Assembly: GCF_008801935.1 (NCBI RefSeq)
Contig: NZ_VZOT01000002.1
Coordinates: 62,001-126,000 of the forward strand
DNA: 64,000 nt
Source of the DNA: Comamonas kerstersii
GTDB taxonomy: Bacteria > Pseudomonadota > Gammaproteobacteria > Burkholderiales > Burkholderiaceae_C
Direction of reading: 5' to 3'
How positions within the stretch are numbered: the first letter of the stretch is position 1; every line of letters starts with the position of its first letter. Both the position numbers and the translations under genes were made by a program. Shown here piece by piece: positions 25,720 to 35,308 of the stretch. A model generated the notes under the pieces. The model saw nothing but the letters and a program-made list of their open reading frames with translations, did no database searches and was not told the DNA's origin.

Positions 25720-26381
25720 GCACTGCACTGCATCACATTCCCAACCGTACCAAGAAACTGCCACCACTGCGCGTAGGCATTGGCGGCCCTGTCGGCTCCG
25801 GCAAAACCACCATCCTCGAAATGCTGTGCAAGGCCATGCGCGAGAAGTGGGACCTGATTGCCATCACCAATGACATCTACACCAAGGAAGACCAGCGCCT
25901 GCTGACCATCAGCGGTGCCCTTCCGCCCGAGCGCATCATGGGTGTGGAAACCGGTGGCTGCCCGCACACAGCCATCCGTGAAGACGCCTCCATCAATCTG
26001 GAAGCCATCAACCGCATGCTGGTGGATTTTCCGAATGCAGACATCATCTTTATCGAATCGGGCGGTGACAACCTGGCAGCGACCTTCAGCCCCGAGCTGT
26101 CCGATCTGACCATCTACGTGATCGACGTAGCCGCAGGCGAAAAAATTCCACGCAAAGGTGGCCCCGGCATTACCAAGAGCGACCTGTTCGTCATCAACAA
26201 GATCGATCTGGCGCCGCACGTGGGCGCCAATCTGGACATCATGCGCAGCGACACCATCAAGCAGCGCACCACACCCAAGGGTCTCAAGCCCTTTGTGATG
26301 ACCAATCTGAAGACTTTGGATGGACTTGAGGAAGTGATTGCGTTTATCGAAAAACAGGGCTTGCTGGTGAGCAACAGCTAA
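25716..26381 (+). CDS. ureG: Urease accessory GTPase UreG
   Basis: SIMIBI-class GTPase that powers nickel delivery to urease. The 221-residue protein has P-loop [28 protein letters not shown], the nickel-binding Cys-Pro-His in [32 protein letters not shown] and the G4 motif [11 protein letters not shown]. It is the last gene of the urease operon; a short G/C hairpin GGGAGC / GCTCCC (26401-26416) follows without a T-run. Confidence 0.98.
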   Translation: MSTALHHIPNRTKKLPPLRVGIGGPVGSGKTTILEMLCKAMREKWDLIAITNDIYTKEDQRLLTISGALPPERIMGVETGGCPHTAIREDASINLEAINRMLVDFPNADIIFIESGGDNLAATFSPELSDLTIYVIDVAAGEKIPRKGGPGITKSDLFVINKIDLAPHVGANLDIMRSDTIKQRTTPKGLKPFVMTNLKTLDGLEEVIAFIEKQGLLVSNS

Positions 26382-26454
26382 TTGCTGCACGACTGCGGAG
26401 GGGAGCTGCGGCTCCCACTGTACCCTCGTCCAGCGTGACAAAGCACAGAAAAAA

Positions 26455-26490
26455 CAAAAAAGCGCCACAGCTCTTGGAGCTATGGCGCTT
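26455..26490 (-). terminator. Terminator of the tRNA-Lys pair
   Basis: On the minus strand, 13-nt arms AGCGCCATAGCTC and GAGCTGTGGCGCT with a 3-nt loop are followed by TTTTTTG. It sits immediately past the distal tRNA-Lys. Confidence 0.9.
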
Positions 26491-26495
26491 GATGG

Positions 26496-26571
26496 TGGTG
26501 GGTCCTGAGGGATTCGAACCCTCGACCAACGGATTAAAAGTCCGCTGCTCTACCGACTGAGCTAAAGACCC
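26496..26571 (-). tRNA. tRNA-Lys (TTT), distal copy
   Basis: The 76-nt gene has a full cloverleaf: acceptor GGGTCTT / AGGACCC, D-stem AGCTCAGT..., anticodon stem-loop with TTT, T-arm GAGGGTTCGAATCCCTC and an encoded CCA end. It is identical in sequence to the copy at 26637. Confidence 0.97.
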
Positions 26572-26597
26572 GCCCGAAACTTTCAACTGAATAACAA

Positions 26598-26626
26598 AGC
26601 CCTGCTATTTTTACAGTAGCAGGGCT
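26598..26626. terminator. Hairpin between the two tRNA-Lys genes
   Basis: Perfect 10-bp arms AGCCCTGCTA and TAGCAGGGCT with a 9-nt loop. Only three Ts follow on the minus strand, so it may be a processing signal in a two-tRNA transcript or a weak terminator. Confidence 0.55.
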
Positions 26627-26636
26627 ACAAATCTTT

Positions 26637-26712
26637 TGGTGGGTCCTGAGGGATTCGAACCCTCGACCAACGGATTAAAAGTCCGCTGCTCTACCGACTG
26701 AGCTAAAGACCC
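26637..26712 (-). tRNA. tRNA-Lys (TTT), proximal copy
   Basis: The 76-nt gene is identical over its full length to the copy at 26496 and has an encoded CCA end and TTT anticodon. The two are 65 nt apart and probably made as one precursor. Confidence 0.97.
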
Positions 26713-26798
26713 GACCTACTAATCAGAACAGCAAGCTGTGCTGATCAGCGAATAAATGGATTGTAGCAGCACTTTTTTGGTGTTTTTGAAAAAACGTG

Positions 26799-27623
26799 CT
26801 ACTTTTTCGGGTTCTTCGCAATCTCATCCAGCACCCAGCCCACGGCGCACATGCCAAAGGTGGCGGTCACAGACACCACCGAGCCATAGCCGCTGCAGTT
26901 GAGTGTGCCGTCTGCCCCAGACATCTGGCACGATGCATCGGGCTGCATCACGGTCTCGCGGCTGAAGACGGTCACAACCCCCATCTTCTTGCCATCGCGG
27001 GGAGCGTTGAATTCCTTGCGCAGGCGATAGCGCAGCTGGGCCAGCAATGGGTCATGCGTGACCTGAGACAGATCATCGACCTCTACCTTGTGGGCCAGAC
27101 GCTTGCCGCCGGCTGCACCCACCGTCATCAACATGCGCTTGTTTCTGCGTGCCCACTGGGCCATGGCCAGCTTGGCCTTGACCTGGTCACAGGCATCAAT
27201 CACCGCATCTACACCCGCGGGCAGGATCTGCGGCCAGTTCTCAGGCTCCACAAAATCTTCAATGCAATGCACGACACAGGCTGGGTTGATCTGTGCAATG
27301 CGCTCACGCATGGCCTCTACCTTGGCCTTGCCCAGTGTGTCAGTAAGCGCATGGATCTGGCGATTCACATTGGACTCGGCCACATTGTCCAGATCAATCA
27401 GCGTGAGACTGCCAACGCCACTGCGTGCCAGTGCTTCTGCCGCCCAGGAGCCCACGCCCCCTACCCCGATCACAGCGACATGCGCACCACGGATGCGTGC
27501 TGCACCATCTCTGCCGTACAGGCGTTCCAGCCCGCCGAAGCGGCGCTGCAAGTCTGCACCCTCTAAAAAACTGTCGCCAGCAGAACTGGCGACAGAAGCA
27601 TTCGAATGTTCTGTGGAACTCAT
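26799..27623 (-). CDS. tcdA: tRNA threonylcarbamoyladenosine dehydratase TcdA
   Basis: ThiF/E1-like enzyme that uses ATP to cyclise t6A at position 37 of ANN-decoding tRNAs. The 274-residue protein has FGGLERLYGRDGAARIRGAH, the dinucleotide-binding VIGVGGVGSWAAEALARSG and LIDLDNVAESNVNRQIHAL, typical of the YgdL/TcdA group. Its ATG shares one base with the cpoB stop. It neighbours tRNA-Lys genes, whose products are ANN decoders, though the proximity may be chance. Confidence 0.92.
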   Translation of the reverse strand: MSSTEHSNASVASSAGDSFLEGADLQRRFGGLERLYGRDGAARIRGAHVAVIGVGGVGSWAAEALARSGVGSLTLIDLDNVAESNVNRQIHALTDTLGKAKVEAMRERIAQINPACVVHCIEDFVEPENWPQILPAGVDAVIDACDQVKAKLAMAQWARRNKRMLMTVGAAGGKRLAHKVEVDDLSQVTHDPLLAQLRYRLRKEFNAPRDGKKMGVVTVFSRETVMQPDASCQMSGADGTLNCSGYGSVVSVTATFGMCAVGWVLDEIAKNPKK

Positions 27624-28375
27624 TACTTCAAACGTTGCAGACGCTCTTTGGCCACGGTTGCGGCCTCGGTGCCGGGGTAGTTCTTGACCACTTCCCCTAG
27701 CGTCTGGATAGCACCCTTGGTGTCTTTCAGCTCCAGCTGGCAGTTCGCAATCGACAGCGTTGCGTCTGCGGCGCGCTCATGCTGAGGGGCAGCTCTGAGC
27801 ATGGACCTGAAGTTGGCAATGGCTTCCTTATAGTCACGTCCTGCATACTGGGTATTGCCCAGCCAGAAGCGCGCCGAAGGCATGTAGCCACTACCTGGAT
27901 AGGTATTGACAAAATTCGCAAAAGCCTTGCGCGCGTCTGCAAAGTCACCGGCGCGGAACTTTTCCAGCGCAGCATCAAAATCGCGCTTTTCTGCAGGGTC
28001 TGCCGAGAATTCCAGGCCGTCCATCTGCACCTGTACAGGCTCAAACTTGCTCAGACGCTCATCCAGCCCTGTGGCCAGATCTTTCTGACGGCGCTGCAGC
28101 TCGGAGATTTCACGTTCCAGCTGTTCCTTGGTGCCTGTGAGCTGCGCAATATCGCGTCGCATGGACTCGATCTGCGCCTGCAGATCCAGCATGCCTCGGC
28201 GCATGGCTGCCGTTTCTTCGGCATTGGCATCGAAACGCTGACGCAGCTCCAGAATCGCACGACGAGCTTCTGCATCTTCCAGAAATGCATGTGCAGGCGT
28301 CATGAATGCCGTGCACAGGCTGGCGGCAGCCAGTGCACGGACACCCATTCGCAAAGTGAGATTGCGAATGTTCAT
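27623..28375 (-). CDS. cpoB: Cell division coordinator CpoB / Tol-Pal protein YbgF
   Basis: Periplasmic protein that in E. coli links peptidoglycan synthesis to Tol-mediated outer-membrane constriction. The 250-residue protein has a signal peptide ending near AHAF, a coiled coil (about residues 40-120, MLDLQAQIESMRRDIAQLTG) and a C-terminal TPR-like domain with YKEAIANFRSML and LGEVVKNYPGTEAATVAKER. It follows pal by 3 nt in a tolB-pal-cpoB-tcdA unit; tolQRA are not beside it. Confidence 0.93.
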   Translation of the reverse strand: MNIRNLTLRMGVRALAAASLCTAFMTPAHAFLEDAEARRAILELRQRFDANAEETAAMRRGMLDLQAQIESMRRDIAQLTGTKEQLEREISELQRRQKDLATGLDERLSKFEPVQVQMDGLEFSADPAEKRDFDAALEKFRAGDFADARKAFANFVNTYPGSGYMPSARFWLGNTQYAGRDYKEAIANFRSMLRAAPQHERAADATLSIANCQLELKDTKGAIQTLGEVVKNYPGTEAATVAKERLQRLK

Positions 28376-28378
28376 GCT

Positions 28379-28900
28379 TTAACGGTAGGAGATTTCAGCA
28401 CGACGGTTCTGCGAGTAAGCAGATTCGTCATGGCCCACGGAAGCAGGCTTTTCTTCACCATAGCTGACGGCTTCCACCTGGCTGTCGCTCACGCCCAGCA
28501 GGTTCAGCGAACGACGCACAGCTTCGGCACGCTTTTGGCCCAGCGCCAGGTTGTATTCACGACCACCGCGTTCGTCGGTGTGACCTTCAACGGTCACCTT
28601 GCGCGCAGGATCAGCCTTGATGAAGCGGGCATTGCCTTCCACCAGTGCCTGGTCTTCGGGCTTGACGACAAAGCTGTCAAAGTCGAAGTACACCACACGG
28701 CCTACGCCCTTAGGGCCACCGTCTGCGTCGATTTGCATACCGGTCAGATCCACACCGGTCACGCCGCTGGCTGCGCCGGAAGTGGTGTCGCTGCCGTTGG
28801 CACCGTTCGCGTTTTCATCCAGCTTCACGCCGGACGAGCAACCGGCCAGCAAAGCCGCAACAGACAGTGCAATAGAAACACGTTTAAAAGTAAACATCAT
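28379..28900 (-). CDS. pal: Peptidoglycan-associated lipoprotein Pal
   Basis: Outer-membrane lipoprotein that anchors the membrane to peptidoglycan as part of Tol-Pal. The 173-residue protein has a lipobox ALLAGC with Cys21, a Ser/Gly-rich linker, then an OmpA-C domain with VYFDFDSFVVKP and VTVEGHTDERGGREYNLALG holding the diaminopimelate-binding residues. AGGAGAGG precedes two adjacent ATG codons; I used the first. Confidence 0.97.
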   Translation of the reverse strand: MMFTFKRVSIALSVAALLAGCSSGVKLDENANGANGSDTTSGAASGVTGVDLTGMQIDADGGPKGVGRVVYFDFDSFVVKPEDQALVEGNARFIKADPARKVTVEGHTDERGGREYNLALGQKRAEAVRRSLNLLGVSDSQVEAVSYGEEKPASVGHDESAYSQNRRAEISYR

Positions 28901-28970
28901 TTTTTCCTCTCCTAGGAATGCTAGGTAAGTCTTGTAACGCGGCGCGATGACAAAGGTTTACCTGTCGCAA

Positions 28971-30293
28971 TCAATATTTTTGATAAGGACCCCAGTCAGG
29001 CTCTCGGATTTCGCCGCCTTTGCCTGCCAGACGTGCTTTGATCTTGCCGTCCAGTGTGGTCGTCATCAATGCTTCACGACCGCCTTGCTTGGTCGCATAC
29101 ACAATCAGGCGGCTGTTAGGCGCGAAGCTGGGGCTTTCATCCTCGGAGGTATCGGTGATCGCAGACACCTGACCGTTTTCCAGATCCATGACGTGCAGCT
29201 TGAAAGCTCCACCCACACGCGAGATGTACGCCAGCCAGCGGCCATCGGGGCTGACCGCAGGCGAAATGTTGTAGTTACCGCTGAATGTGACGCGCTGCGC
29301 GCTGCCACCACTGACGGGCACCTTGTAGATCTGGGGAGAGCCGCCGCGGTCGCTGACAAAGAAAATCGTCTGGCCATCTGCCGAGAATGCGGGCTCGGTA
29401 TCAATGCCATTGCTCTGGGTCAGACGCTTGGGCTCACCACCATGCGAGCTGATGGTGTAGAGCTGGGACAGGCCATCGCGCGTCAACGTCACAGCCAGTG
29501 TCTTGCCATCGGGCGACCAGGCTGGCGCACTGTTGGAGCCACGGAAGTTCGCCACCAGACGGCGGCGGCCCGTTGCCACTTCGTGCACATAGATCACGGG
29601 CTTGCGTGCCTCAAAGGACACATAGGCCAGCTCTGCCCCGTTGGGCGACCAGGCCGGAGAAATAATGGGCTCAGTGCTCGACAACGCAGACTGGGCATTC
29701 TCGCCATCGGCATCTGCCACCCACAGCACATAGCGCTTGCCCGCCTTGGTGACGTAGGCAATGCGGGTGGAGAAGATGCCTTTTTCACCCGTCAGTTTTT
29801 CATAGATGAAGTCAGCAATGCGGTGCGCCACCAAACGCAGATCACCCTGCACCACGACAAAGCCCTGCCCGCCCAAGTCCTGGGCCTTGACCACATCCCA
29901 CAGGCGGAAGCGTACGTCATAGCGGCCATCGGTCAGGCGTGTCACGCTGCCCGTTGCCAGGGCATCAGCGCCACGCTGGCGCCACTCTGCCATGTCAGGA
30001 CGCGAGGTTTCATCCAGTGCCTGTCCCGTAGCCGGGATATTGCGAAACAGGCCACTGCGTTCCAGGTCGGCGCGAACGATCTCAGAGATCTTCTGCGACA
30101 CGCCCTCTTCGCCACGGAATGCTGGCAAGGCAATCGGAATCTGCGTCAGACCAACGCCACTGACTTCGACACGGAATTGCGCCAGCGCTGGCATGGCCGG
30201 CACAGCCGCCAAAGCCCCGAGCATGGATCGACGCGATGCAAGTGCAGTGCTTGCACTGGAGATAAAAGCTTGGAATGGGTATTCAGTATTCAT
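28971..30293 (-). CDS. tolB: Tol-Pal system protein TolB
   Basis: Periplasmic beta-propeller that binds Pal. The 440-residue protein has an N-terminal export signal with ASRRSMLGALAAVPAM (a possible Tat-type twin arginine), an N-terminal alpha/beta domain and a propeller with repeated units such as SPAWSPNGAELAYVSFE, APAWSPDGKTLAVTLT and EPAFSADGQTIFFVSDRGG. It starts the tolB-pal-cpoB-tcdA group and is divergent from msbA (144 nt apart). A long plus-strand frame through tolB is only the antisense extension of the msbA frame. Confidence 0.96.
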   Translation of the reverse strand: MNTEYPFQAFISSASTALASRRSMLGALAAVPAMPALAQFRVEVSGVGLTQIPIALPAFRGEEGVSQKISEIVRADLERSGLFRNIPATGQALDETSRPDMAEWRQRGADALATGSVTRLTDGRYDVRFRLWDVVKAQDLGGQGFVVVQGDLRLVAHRIADFIYEKLTGEKGIFSTRIAYVTKAGKRYVLWVADADGENAQSALSSTEPIISPAWSPNGAELAYVSFEARKPVIYVHEVATGRRRLVANFRGSNSAPAWSPDGKTLAVTLTRDGLSQLYTISSHGGEPKRLTQSNGIDTEPAFSADGQTIFFVSDRGGSPQIYKVPVSGGSAQRVTFSGNYNISPAVSPDGRWLAYISRVGGAFKLHVMDLENGQVSAITDTSEDESPSFAPNSRLIVYATKQGGREALMTTTLDGKIKARLAGKGGEIREPDWGPYQKY

Positions 30294-30437
30294 GCGCAGC
30301 CATCATGTGCCGGATTAGGCTCCCGGTGTAATGTGGGAATGTTACACACAGTTCAGTGCCCGCGAGCAAACCATTGCTGTGTCAATGTGTATGACTGCGT
30401 AAGCGCCCGAGAGAGCGCACGTAGAATCGGCGGCGAC

Positions 30438-32216
30438 ATGCAAAGCAATTCCCCCCATATCCGCATGGCAGCCCCTGCCTCCACTGATTTGCCCCTGCGC
30501 CAGCGCCTGGCTCGCGTTGCGCCCTACTTTGGCAATCAGCGCATGGCGTGGAGTCTGGCCATCATTGCCACCCTGGTTGGCTCAGCGACAGAGCCCTTGA
30601 TTCCCGCCCTGCTGCAACCACTGCTGGACAGCGGCTTTACCAAGGGCACGCTCAACCTGTGGCTGGTGCCCGTATTCATCATCGGGCTTTTTTTCATTCG
30701 TGGGCTGGCCCAGTTTGCAGGTCAATATGCACTCTCGCGCATTGCCAATGAAGGCATGCTGCGCCTGCGCAAGGATTTGTTCGAGCGCGTGCAGGTGGCG
30801 CAGATGGACTTGTTCTCCAAGCAGTCGGCCAGCGCCCTGTCCAATACCGTGGTGTATGAGGTGCAAACCGGCGCTACGCAGCTGGTGCAGGCATTTCTGG
30901 CCATTTCACGCGATGGTTTCACGCTGATCGCGCTGCTGGGCTATCTGCTGTATCTGAACTGGCAGCTTACGCTGGCTGTAACCTTCATCGTTCCCACCGT
31001 GGGCTGGATCATGAAGACCCTGTCGCGCCGCCTGTACCGCATCACCAAGAGCAGCCAGCAGGCTACCGATGCGCTGGCCTATGTGGTGGAAGAAAATGTG
31101 CTGGCCCACCGCATGGTGCGCCTGCATGGTGCACAGCAGTCCCAGACCAACCGTTTTGTGGAACTCAGCCGCCAGCTGCGCAAGCTCAATATCAAGTCCA
31201 CCATCGCCTCGGCAGCCATGACACCGACCACCCAGCTGATGGCGGCCGTTGCCCTGTCTGCGGTGATCTGCATCGCCTTGTGGCAGGGGCGCAATGAAGA
31301 CGTTACCGTCGGCAGCTTTGTGGCTTTCATCAGCGCCATGCTGATGCTGATTGCGCCGCTGCGCCGTATGGCCGATGTGGCCAACCCCATCACGCGTGGC
31401 GTGGCTGCCCTGGAGCGCGGCCTGGCGCTGATGGAAGACAGCACCGCCGAGCAAGGCGGCTCGCAGCGCCCAGCCAGCGTCAAAGGCAAGATTGAGCTGT
31501 GTGATGTCAGCGTCTCTTTTGGCGAAGACAAGGCCCCCGCACTCAGCCGCGTAAACCTGACCGTTCACCCTGGTGAAGTCGTGGCGCTGGTTGGTCCGTC
31601 CGGTGCGGGCAAGACCACGCTGGTCAATCTGCTGCCACGCTTTCTCAACCCTACTGCGGGCGAAGTGCGCATGGATGGGCTAGCCCTGCCGCAGTGGGAC
31701 CTGAACTATCTGCGCCAGCAGTTCGCCATGGTCAGCCAGGATGTGGTGATGTTCAATGACACTGTGGCCGCCAACGTGGCTCTGGGGCTGGAGGTGGATG
31801 AAACCCGCGTCTGGTCCTGCCTGGAGGCCGCCAATCTGGCCGAGCATGTGCGCCAGATGCCCAACGGCATCCACACCGAAGTGGGCCACAACGCCACGCA
31901 GCTCTCAGGCGGTCAGCGTCAGCGCCTGGCCATTGCACGCGCGCTGTACAAGAATGCGCCGATTCTGATTCTGGACGAGGCCACCTCTGCGCTCGATACC
32001 GAGTCCGAGCGTCTGGTGCAGCAGGCCTTGCAGACCCTGATGCAGGGCCGCACCACCCTGGTGATTGCCCACCGCCTGTCCACCATTGAACATGCCAACC
32101 GTGTCGTGGTCATGGAACGTGGCCACATTGCCGAGCAAGGCACCCACGCCGAACTGATGGCCATGGGCGGTCTGTACGCCCGACTGCAGGCACACACAGG
32201 CAGCCAAGGCAACTAA
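30438..32216 (+). CDS. msbA: Lipid A export ATP-binding/permease MsbA
   Basis: Homodimeric ABC flippase moving lipid A-core across the inner membrane. The 592-residue protein has a six-helix membrane domain (residues 35-320) and a nucleotide-binding domain with Walker A GPSGAGKTT, signature LSGGQRQR, Walker B ILILDEATSALD and H-loop VIAHRLST. I chose the ATG at 30438 (MQSNSPHIRM); 30465 is a possible alternative without a better ribosome site. A palindromic repeat follows and may end transcription. Confidence 0.94.
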   Translation: MQSNSPHIRMAAPASTDLPLRQRLARVAPYFGNQRMAWSLAIIATLVGSATEPLIPALLQPLLDSGFTKGTLNLWLVPVFIIGLFFIRGLAQFAGQYALSRIANEGMLRLRKDLFERVQVAQMDLFSKQSASALSNTVVYEVQTGATQLVQAFLAISRDGFTLIALLGYLLYLNWQLTLAVTFIVPTVGWIMKTLSRRLYRITKSSQQATDALAYVVEENVLAHRMVRLHGAQQSQTNRFVELSRQLRKLNIKSTIASAAMTPTTQLMAAVALSAVICIALWQGRNEDVTVGSFVAFISAMLMLIAPLRRMADVANPITRGVAALERGLALMEDSTAEQGGSQRPASVKGKIELCDVSVSFGEDKAPALSRVNLTVHPGEVVALVGPSGAGKTTLVNLLPRFLNPTAGEVRMDGLALPQWDLNYLRQQFAMVSQDVVMFNDTVAANVALGLEVDETRVWSCLEAANLAEHVRQMPNGIHTEVGHNATQLSGGQRQRLAIARALYKNAPILILDEATSALDTESERLVQQALQTLMQGRTTLVIAHRLSTIEHANRVVVMERGHIAEQGTHAELMAMGGLYARLQAHTGSQGN

Positions 32217-32235
32217 AGACAGCTCTGAAAATCAA

Positions 32236-32311
32236 AGCGCCTTGCGCTGATTGCAAGCCACTTTCAATATGAAAACTATCTGAAAGTGCCTCTGGATCAG
32301 CGCAAGGCGCT
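32236..32311. repeat. Interspersed palindromic repeat, copy D
   Basis: Perfect 16-bp outer arms AGCGCCTTGCGCTGAT and ATCAGCGCAAGGCGCT plus inner arms CACTTTCA and TGAAAGTG around GAAAACTATC. A run of eight Ts follows at about 32313, so this copy probably also works as the msbA terminator. Confidence 0.85.
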
Positions 32312-32361
32312 ATTTTTTTTATAGAGTTTGAGCTTAAGCTTTTGCTCTGGCCCTGCAGTGC

Positions 32362-33042
32362 TTACCAGCTGGCCTTGGAGCGGCGTGTGGCCTGGTAGGC
32401 CTCATCCAGCATCTTGACCATGAATTCCCGCTCGGAGCGGCGGGCAAAGTCCACGGCGCTCAGCCCCTGCTGGTTGCGCAGCTGTACATCAGCGCCCCCA
32501 TCCAGCAGCAGCTTGACCATGCCCTCCGAGCCATACTGCGCAGCCAGCATCAGCGGCGTGCTCTTGTTGGGGGACTCCGCATCGATGTAGGCATGGTTTT
32601 CCAGCAGCAGGCGCACGATTTCCGTGCTGTGCTCGTGGTTGGCGCTGGCGGCATAGTGCAGCGGCGTCCAGCCTGGCTTGTTGACCGAAGCCCCCATGGC
32701 CAGCAGCCGCTGCACCAGCGCCAGATTGCCCTTGATGCTGGCGTACATCAGCGCGGTTTCGCCTGAAGGGCTGGCCAGATCGACCTTGATCTTGGGGGAA
32801 TTGAGCAATTCATCCGCCACACGCAGAGACTCCTGCTGCATGGCCTTGACCAGCATGGGCACGCCCTGGCGGTCTCGTGTGTTCGGATCCAACCCCTGCC
32901 GCAGCAAGTCGCGCATGCCCAGATAGTCATCACGAATGACCAAGGTGTGCAAATGCGAGCCCAGATCGGCCGCCTGCACCCATGGCATTGCACCTATCCA
33001 CACACTGGCACTCAGTGCCTGCAGCAGGGTTCTGCGTTTCAT
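32362..33042 (-). CDS. Exported ankyrin-repeat protein
   Basis: A 226-residue protein with a signal peptide (MKRRTLLQALSASVWIG, cut near VQAA) and about five ankyrin repeats from residue 30 on, including SGETALMYASIKGNLALVQR, WTPLHYAASANHE and STPLMLAAQYGSEGMVKLLL. It is predicted to be periplasmic; the binding partner is unknown. Its start overlaps the tatD stop as ATGA, so the two are cotranslated. Confidence 0.85.
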   Translation of the reverse strand: MKRRTLLQALSASVWIGAMPWVQAADLGSHLHTLVIRDDYLGMRDLLRQGLDPNTRDRQGVPMLVKAMQQESLRVADELLNSPKIKVDLASPSGETALMYASIKGNLALVQRLLAMGASVNKPGWTPLHYAASANHEHSTEIVRLLLENHAYIDAESPNKSTPLMLAAQYGSEGMVKLLLDGGADVQLRNQQGLSAVDFARRSEREFMVKMLDEAYQATRRSKASW

Positions 33043-33848
33043 TCCGTCACCACACCTTGAAAGAGTTGGTCAAAGTTCCTACTGGTCAATGCTGCCACGG
33101 CTTCCACCGTCATGCCGCGCACTTCAGCGACCTGCTTGGCCACATAGGGGACATAAGCAGGGGTATTGGTCTTGCCGCGGAAAGGTACAGGCGCCAGATA
33201 AGGACTGTCGGTTTCAATCAGGATACGGTCTGCAGGCACATAGGCGGCCACTTCACGCAGGTATTGCGCACTCTTGAAGGTGACGATCCCAGAAAACGAA
33301 ATGTAAAAACCCAGATCCAGCGCCTGCTTAGCCACTTCCATGCTTTCAGTAAAGCAGTGGAACACGCCACCTGCGCTGCCTGCAGAGCCGTCTTCGCCCT
33401 CTTCCTTGAGGATGCGGATGGTGTCTTCCTGCGCCGCGCGGGTGTGAATCACCAACGGTTTCTGTGCCTGCTGCGCCGCACGGATGTGGGTGCGAAAGCG
33501 CTCACGCTGCCACTCCATATCCGCAATCGTTCGCCCGCCCTTGCGGTCTTCCATGCCGTAGTAGTCCAGCCCTGTCTCACCAATGCCCACCACACGAGGC
33601 AGCCCTGCCAACTTGACCAGATCGTCCACACTGGGCTCGGTCATGTGTTCGGTATCAGGGTGCACGCCGATGGTACACCACAGGTTGTCATGCGTGGTGG
33701 CCAGGGCATGCACATCCGGGAACTCTTCCATGGTGCAGGAAATGCACAGCGCACGCGTGACCTGCGCCTGTGCCATGGCTTCTTGAATCGCAGGCAGATT
33801 GGCAGACAGTTCTGGGAAATTCAGATGACAGTGAGAATCGGTAAACAT
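33039..33848 (-). CDS. tatD: TatD family metal-dependent hydrolase
   Basis: Cytoplasmic TIM-barrel hydrolase related to TatD/YcfH DNases. The 269-residue protein has metal ligands in TDSHCHLNF, IGETGLDYY, the later His residues in VIHTRAAQ and VFHCFTES, and IETDSPYLAP near the C-terminus. It is coupled to the downstream ankyrin gene and separated from pilZ by a strong terminator. YcfH next to holB/tmk/pilZ is a common arrangement. Confidence 0.92.
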   Translation of the reverse strand: MFTDSHCHLNFPELSANLPAIQEAMAQAQVTRALCISCTMEEFPDVHALATTHDNLWCTIGVHPDTEHMTEPSVDDLVKLAGLPRVVGIGETGLDYYGMEDRKGGRTIADMEWQRERFRTHIRAAQQAQKPLVIHTRAAQEDTIRILKEEGEDGSAGSAGGVFHCFTESMEVAKQALDLGFYISFSGIVTFKSAQYLREVAAYVPADRILIETDSPYLAPVPFRGKTNTPAYVPYVAKQVAEVRGMTVEAVAALTSRNFDQLFQGVVTE

Positions 33849-33863
33849 GAGAAATCAAAGGCA

Positions 33864-33903
33864 CAAAAAAACAATGCCGGCCGAGGGTCCCCCTGGCCGG
33901 CAT
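33864..33903 (-). terminator. Terminator after pilZ
   Basis: On the minus strand, arms ATGCCGGCC and GGCCGGCAT are followed by TGTTTTTTTG. It separates the mltG-tmk-holB-pilZ group from tatD. Confidence 0.85.
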
Positions 33904-33919
33904 CGGAAAGAGAAATGGC

Positions 33920-34279
33920 TTACACCGTCTGCGTCGCCCGGTCAGAGCCCAGGGATGTGCCCAGCATCTGCTCAATCTTGGCCTTGAGCTGGACAGACTT
34001 GTCGTCCTTGGGAAAGCACACGCCAATGCCCTGTGCGCGGTTGCCTGCAGCACCTGCAGGCGTTACCCAGCCGACCTTGCCAGCAATGGGGTAGCGCTGA
34101 GGGTCATCTGGCAGGGTCAGCAACACATAGACATCGTCGCCCAGACGGAACTGGCGGTTGGTCGCCACAAAGATACCGCCATTGGCAAACAGCGGGATAT
34201 ACGCTGCATACAAAGCCCCTTTTTCCTTCAGGGCAAGCTGCAGAACACTGGGGCGAGGTGGCGACGACTGCATATTCAT
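33920..34279 (-). CDS. pilZ: PilZ domain protein, type IV pilus assembly type
   Basis: The 119-residue PilZ-domain protein has NGGIFVATNRQFRLGDDVYV and GKVGWVTPAGAAGNRAQGIG, as in the founding PilZ of type IV pilus biogenesis. The RxxxR and D/NxSxxG motifs needed to bind c-di-GMP are not present in standard form, so it probably acts by protein contact. It lies 18 nt past holB, the usual location. Confidence 0.88.
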   Translation of the reverse strand: MNMQSSPPRPSVLQLALKEKGALYAAYIPLFANGGIFVATNRQFRLGDDVYVLLTLPDDPQRYPIAGKVGWVTPAGAAGNRAQGIGVCFPKDDKSVQLKAKIEQMLGTSLGSDRATQTV

Positions 34280-34297
34280 AAAGTGTGCAACAACAGG

Positions 34298-35308
34298 TTA
34301 ATGCCTGGAGTTTAGAACCGTGCACGCCTGCGCCACAAGGGCTTCAGTCATGAGGTTGGCATTAAATGGGTGCTCCGCCGTGCGCGCTTCCTGCGCCAGC
34401 GACTTGGCCCAGCGCGCCAGCACCATCACGGAAGGCGCGCGCGGCAAGTCCTGCGCAGCAAAGTAACGTGGGGCCGCGCCCTGTGCCACACACATCAGGT
34501 CATGGCAGAGCTTTTGCAGCCACTGCACCACTTCAGGCGGCGACATCTCCGCAAACACGGCCACATCCCCGCTGGCCACTGCCTTGGGCAGACGTGCAAA
34601 AACGCCCATGCCTTTGCCGGACTGTACCATCTGCCAGGCATCAAAAGGCCGACCACCTGCCGCACGCAGGCAGACCTCGACATCCTGCTGCGAAACGCCC
34701 TGCTCCTGCAGCCACTGCAGCATCTGCGCCTGCTGTGGCCAGAGCATGGTGTGGGCCAGACAGCGGCTGCGGATGGTGGGCAGCAACTGGTGCGCCGCTT
34801 CCGTTGCCAGCACAAAGCGCACATCGCCCGGCGGCTCCTCCAGCGTCTTGAGCAAGGCATTGGCCGTGACCGCATTCATCTGCTCGGCTGGGTAGACCAG
34901 CACCGCCTTGCCGCACCCTCGCGCCGAAGTGCGCTGCGTGAACTCCACGGCATCGCGCATGGCATCGACGCGAATTTCCTTGCTGGGCTTGCGCTTCTTG
35001 TCGTCAATTTCAGACTGCGCCTTTTCACTCAAAGGCCAGCCGCGCGCCATCATGTCCACCTCGGGCATCAGCACAAAGAGGTCAGCATGGGCATGCACAT
35101 CGATGCTGTGACAGCTTGCGCAATGACCACACGCAGCGCCATCGGCACCCGGCTGCTCGCACAGCCAAGCACGCACCAGCGCCATGCCCAGTTCAAACTG
35201 CCCCATGCCGGATGGTCCCTGCAGCAGCCATGCATGACCGCGCTGCGCCAACAGACTCTGGCGCTGCTGTGCCAGCCAGGGAGCGAGTGTGCTGGCGGCT
35301 GCGCTCAC
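34298..35308 (-). CDS. holB: DNA polymerase III subunit delta'
   Basis: Clamp-loader subunit of the replicative polymerase. The 336-residue protein has an AAA+ fold with a degenerate P-loop ([11 protein letters not shown], no Lys), which is normal for delta', a zinc site [20 protein letters not shown] and the conserved [11 protein letters not shown] stretch. Its start overlaps the tmk stop as ATGA. Confidence 0.95.
   Translation of the reverse strand: MSAAASTLAPWLAQQRQSLLAQRGHAWLLQGPSGMGQFELGMALVRAWLCEQPGADGAACGHCASCHSIDVHAHADLFVLMPEVDMMARGWPLSEKAQSEIDDKKRKPSKEIRVDAMRDAVEFTQRTSARGCGKAVLVYPAEQMNAVTANALLKTLEEPPGDVRFVLATEAAHQLLPTIRSRCLAHTMLWPQQAQMLQWLQEQGVSQQDVEVCLRAAGGRPFDAWQMVQSGKGMGVFARLPKAVASGDVAVFAEMSPPEVVQWLQKLCHDLMCVAQGAAPRYFAAQDLPRAPSVMVLARWAKSLAQEARTAEHPFNANLMTEALVAQACTVLNSRH

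Noticed and set aside
28947-30437. Long N-terminal extension of the msbA frame
   Set aside because: The first about 497 codons are antisense to tolB; normal MsbA length and N-terminus are obtained from 30438.
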